Source: Fasciolopsis buskii (taxonomy: Eukaryota > Platyhelminthes > Trematoda > Plagiorchiida > Fasciolidae). Taken from it: 64,000 nt of DNA. The DNA lies in NCBI GenBank assembly GCA_008360955.1, contig LUCM01004235.1:37566-101565 (forward strand), given 5' to 3'. Positions 62,499-64,000 of this stretch are shown piece by piece (position 1 is the first letter of the stretch; every line of letters begins with the position of its first letter). Position numbers and translations under genes: made by a program. The notes under the pieces are model-generated. The model was not told the origin of the DNA, ran no database searches, and was given only the letters and a program-made list of their open reading frames with translations.

Positions 62499-63893
62499 CT
62501 GAGGATGTTAGATATAAAATAAGAATATTGAAAATTTCAGCGGTGATATATCTTTCGTTAGAGCGAAGAGACAGTTCACTTCTCTGTTAGGTATGGACAT
62601 CGTAAACATGAAATCAGATTGGAAACTTATTTTGTAGTTGAAACAATAAAATCAAATTCGACACAAGATCCAAGGTCCAGTGGCAATCACCGCAAGATAT
62701 GCCACGGAAAACGAGTCCCATATCTCCAGACTTTGGTTAACGGCATCGATCAAAGAACGTTCGTGATTTTAAAAGAAATTAGGCATCTACAACTTAGTGA
62801 ATCATATTGAAACCAACAGTGGAGCAAAAGTAGTTGGTGAATGTTGATAAAGCTCTCATCCAGTCTGAAGTTTAGGCCTTGTTGAAACCCGATAATTTAT
62901 TGAACGTTAGTTAGTTCTCTCCATGAACTCGAGAATCCACGATTCGGATCTGATGACTTACTTGTTGACTAGCATCGGTATTCTTGCAAACGTATGCATA
63001 ACGATCAACAATTTCGGGTCTACTGCATCAGCTAAGCGATTACAATACACAGTGGTTATAGATGATACTTGCCTAAAGGTCTGCTCTGTCGTCTGAATGG
63101 CATTTGTAAACAAGTTGAAAGCCAAACCAGTTTCTCTTGCCAAAATAAGATTCCATTGTTGTGAGCGTGGATTCGGAATCACCGATACGACTGATCACAT
63201 GATAACCAAATGAAGACCCTAGTCATTTTGTCTTTTTATTTTAATAAGAACAATCATTGTACACACTCCCTCTGGTTTCCGTCCTGTACGTGGTCATCAG
63301 TGGAAATTGCACAGACAGAAATTTACTTGGCTCTTTGCATTAAAAAATTTGGCGCTTTTTAACGGAATGAAGTCGGCAATCTTCCGCTTACCATGAGGAT
63401 ATTTCGACCACGGCAATACATTACCAGTTGACTATTTTTTTACCGACTACATCTCGACCAGCAATATCTGCTTCGAATTGAAGGAAACTTAGGGCGGATC
63501 ACTCAGTGTCCGTACCATCCAACTTCTCGCATTGCCTCAAAGCAGAACAAAATCGATGGACTCGCTGTTTATGGAGCAACTGTTCGTCTTGGCTAGTGGT
63601 TAAACCGCAATTTCCCAAAAATACCGGTAGGGTTGACGTAATTTGGCCAACGCTCGTACTCGGGGCACGCGTCAAACCGCATCTGACCAAGCCGTATCAT
63701 TGCGAATACTGACCGCGAATGTGCAGCCGATTCGGGTGTGCTTTTATCGACGAATAAACAGGTAGAATTGTACGCCTAACCACACTACTGCCAGCAATGC
63801 TTTATGAATACCTTGTGTGAAATTTAAAACTACCGGAACTGGTAAAGGCATAAGAACTGTTTTCTAACTGATTTATTCAAAGTGTCCCAAATC
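62499..63893. other. Region upstream of the minus-strand gene fragment
   Basis: A 63-codon minus-strand ORF (63499-63690) could be the preceding exon: its frame reaches a GATG|GTACGG donor one base into a codon, the phase needed by the exon at 62498. A second minus-strand frame there (MRFDACPEYERWPNYVNPTG) is also protein-like, so neither is annotated. Confidence 0.35.
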
Positions 63894-63984
63894 ATTGTGA
63901 ATGATATAATATTAATAACACAGCGTTGTTGGTAGATGTAATGCGCCAACGTTTCGACTACCGTGGGTAGTCTTTCTCAAGGCA
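63894..63984 (-). repeat. 91-bp dispersed repeat with hammerhead-like hairpin, copy 2
   Basis: Second copy of the repeat at 52174-52264, same orientation, 89 of 91 bases identical. The hairpin and the GAAACG box are fully conserved; the two differences lie outside them (a G/A in TAATRTTAATA and a C/T in TTGGYAGATG). The window ends 56 bases beyond, so a longer element could continue outside it. Confidence 0.6.
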
Positions 63985-64000
63985 TTTTACTTAAAAATCA

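Noticed and set aside
1..64000. CRISPR arrays, rRNA genes, bacterial operons or phage modules
   Set aside because: No regularly spaced direct repeats, no rRNA-like sequence and no closely packed ORFs with ribosome binding sites were seen; the window is eukaryotic in character.

Overview
The window looks like eukaryotic, animal-type DNA and is mostly non-coding. It is AT-rich, has no dense run of long ORFs, and carries remnants of several retroelement classes plus a few possible spliced exons. The best-supported remnants are a Penelope-like GIY-YIG endonuclease, a LINE-type (CR1/Jockey-like) endonuclease fragment in two copies, a possible Gypsy integrase tail and short tRNA-derived SINE-like pieces. 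Candidate introns as short as 32 and 46 nt, together with this retroelement mix, would suit a flatworm, perhaps a fluke. That is inference, because no rRNA, mitochondrial or strongly conserved gene is present to fix the species.

Layout. 1-1823 shows nothing recognisable. 1824-10872 is a large inverted repeat: two arms of about 3.65 kb, identical wherever compared, around a unique 1,690-bp spacer (5478-7167). The right arm holds a 69-N gap that the left arm can fill with 18 bases. The spacer carries a 450-bp LINE fragment whose inverted second copy lies at 14690-15139. A frameshifted Penelope-like endonuclease is at 12.6-12.9 kb. From 15.9 kb on there are scattered SINE-like pieces and one possible Gypsy remnant near 19.4 kb.

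Possible genes, all predicted by eye from splice signals and reading-frame phase: a plus-strand gene at 21.8-22.8 kb with five phase-compatible exons and very short introns; isolated plus-strand exons at 24.7, 26.0, 28.3-28.7 and 30.3 kb; a minus-strand first exon with a signal peptide at 29.8-29.9 kb; a minus-strand gene at 39-41.8 kb whose product weakly resembles the GPI-transamidase subunit PIG-T; and a minus-strand two-exon gene end at 56.7-62.5 kb with a 5.2-kb intron and an unrecognised acidic, Ser/Pro-rich product. Most ORFs of 60-160 codons here are of a length expected by chance at this base composition, so length alone was not accepted as evidence.

The genes show no common pathway. 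The most unusual structure is the 9-kb inverted repeat with its linked secondary inverted duplication. The second most unusual is a 91-bp repeat (52.2 and 63.9 kb) whose minus strand has a hairpin followed by GAAAC, reminiscent of hammerhead motifs carried by Penelope-like elements.
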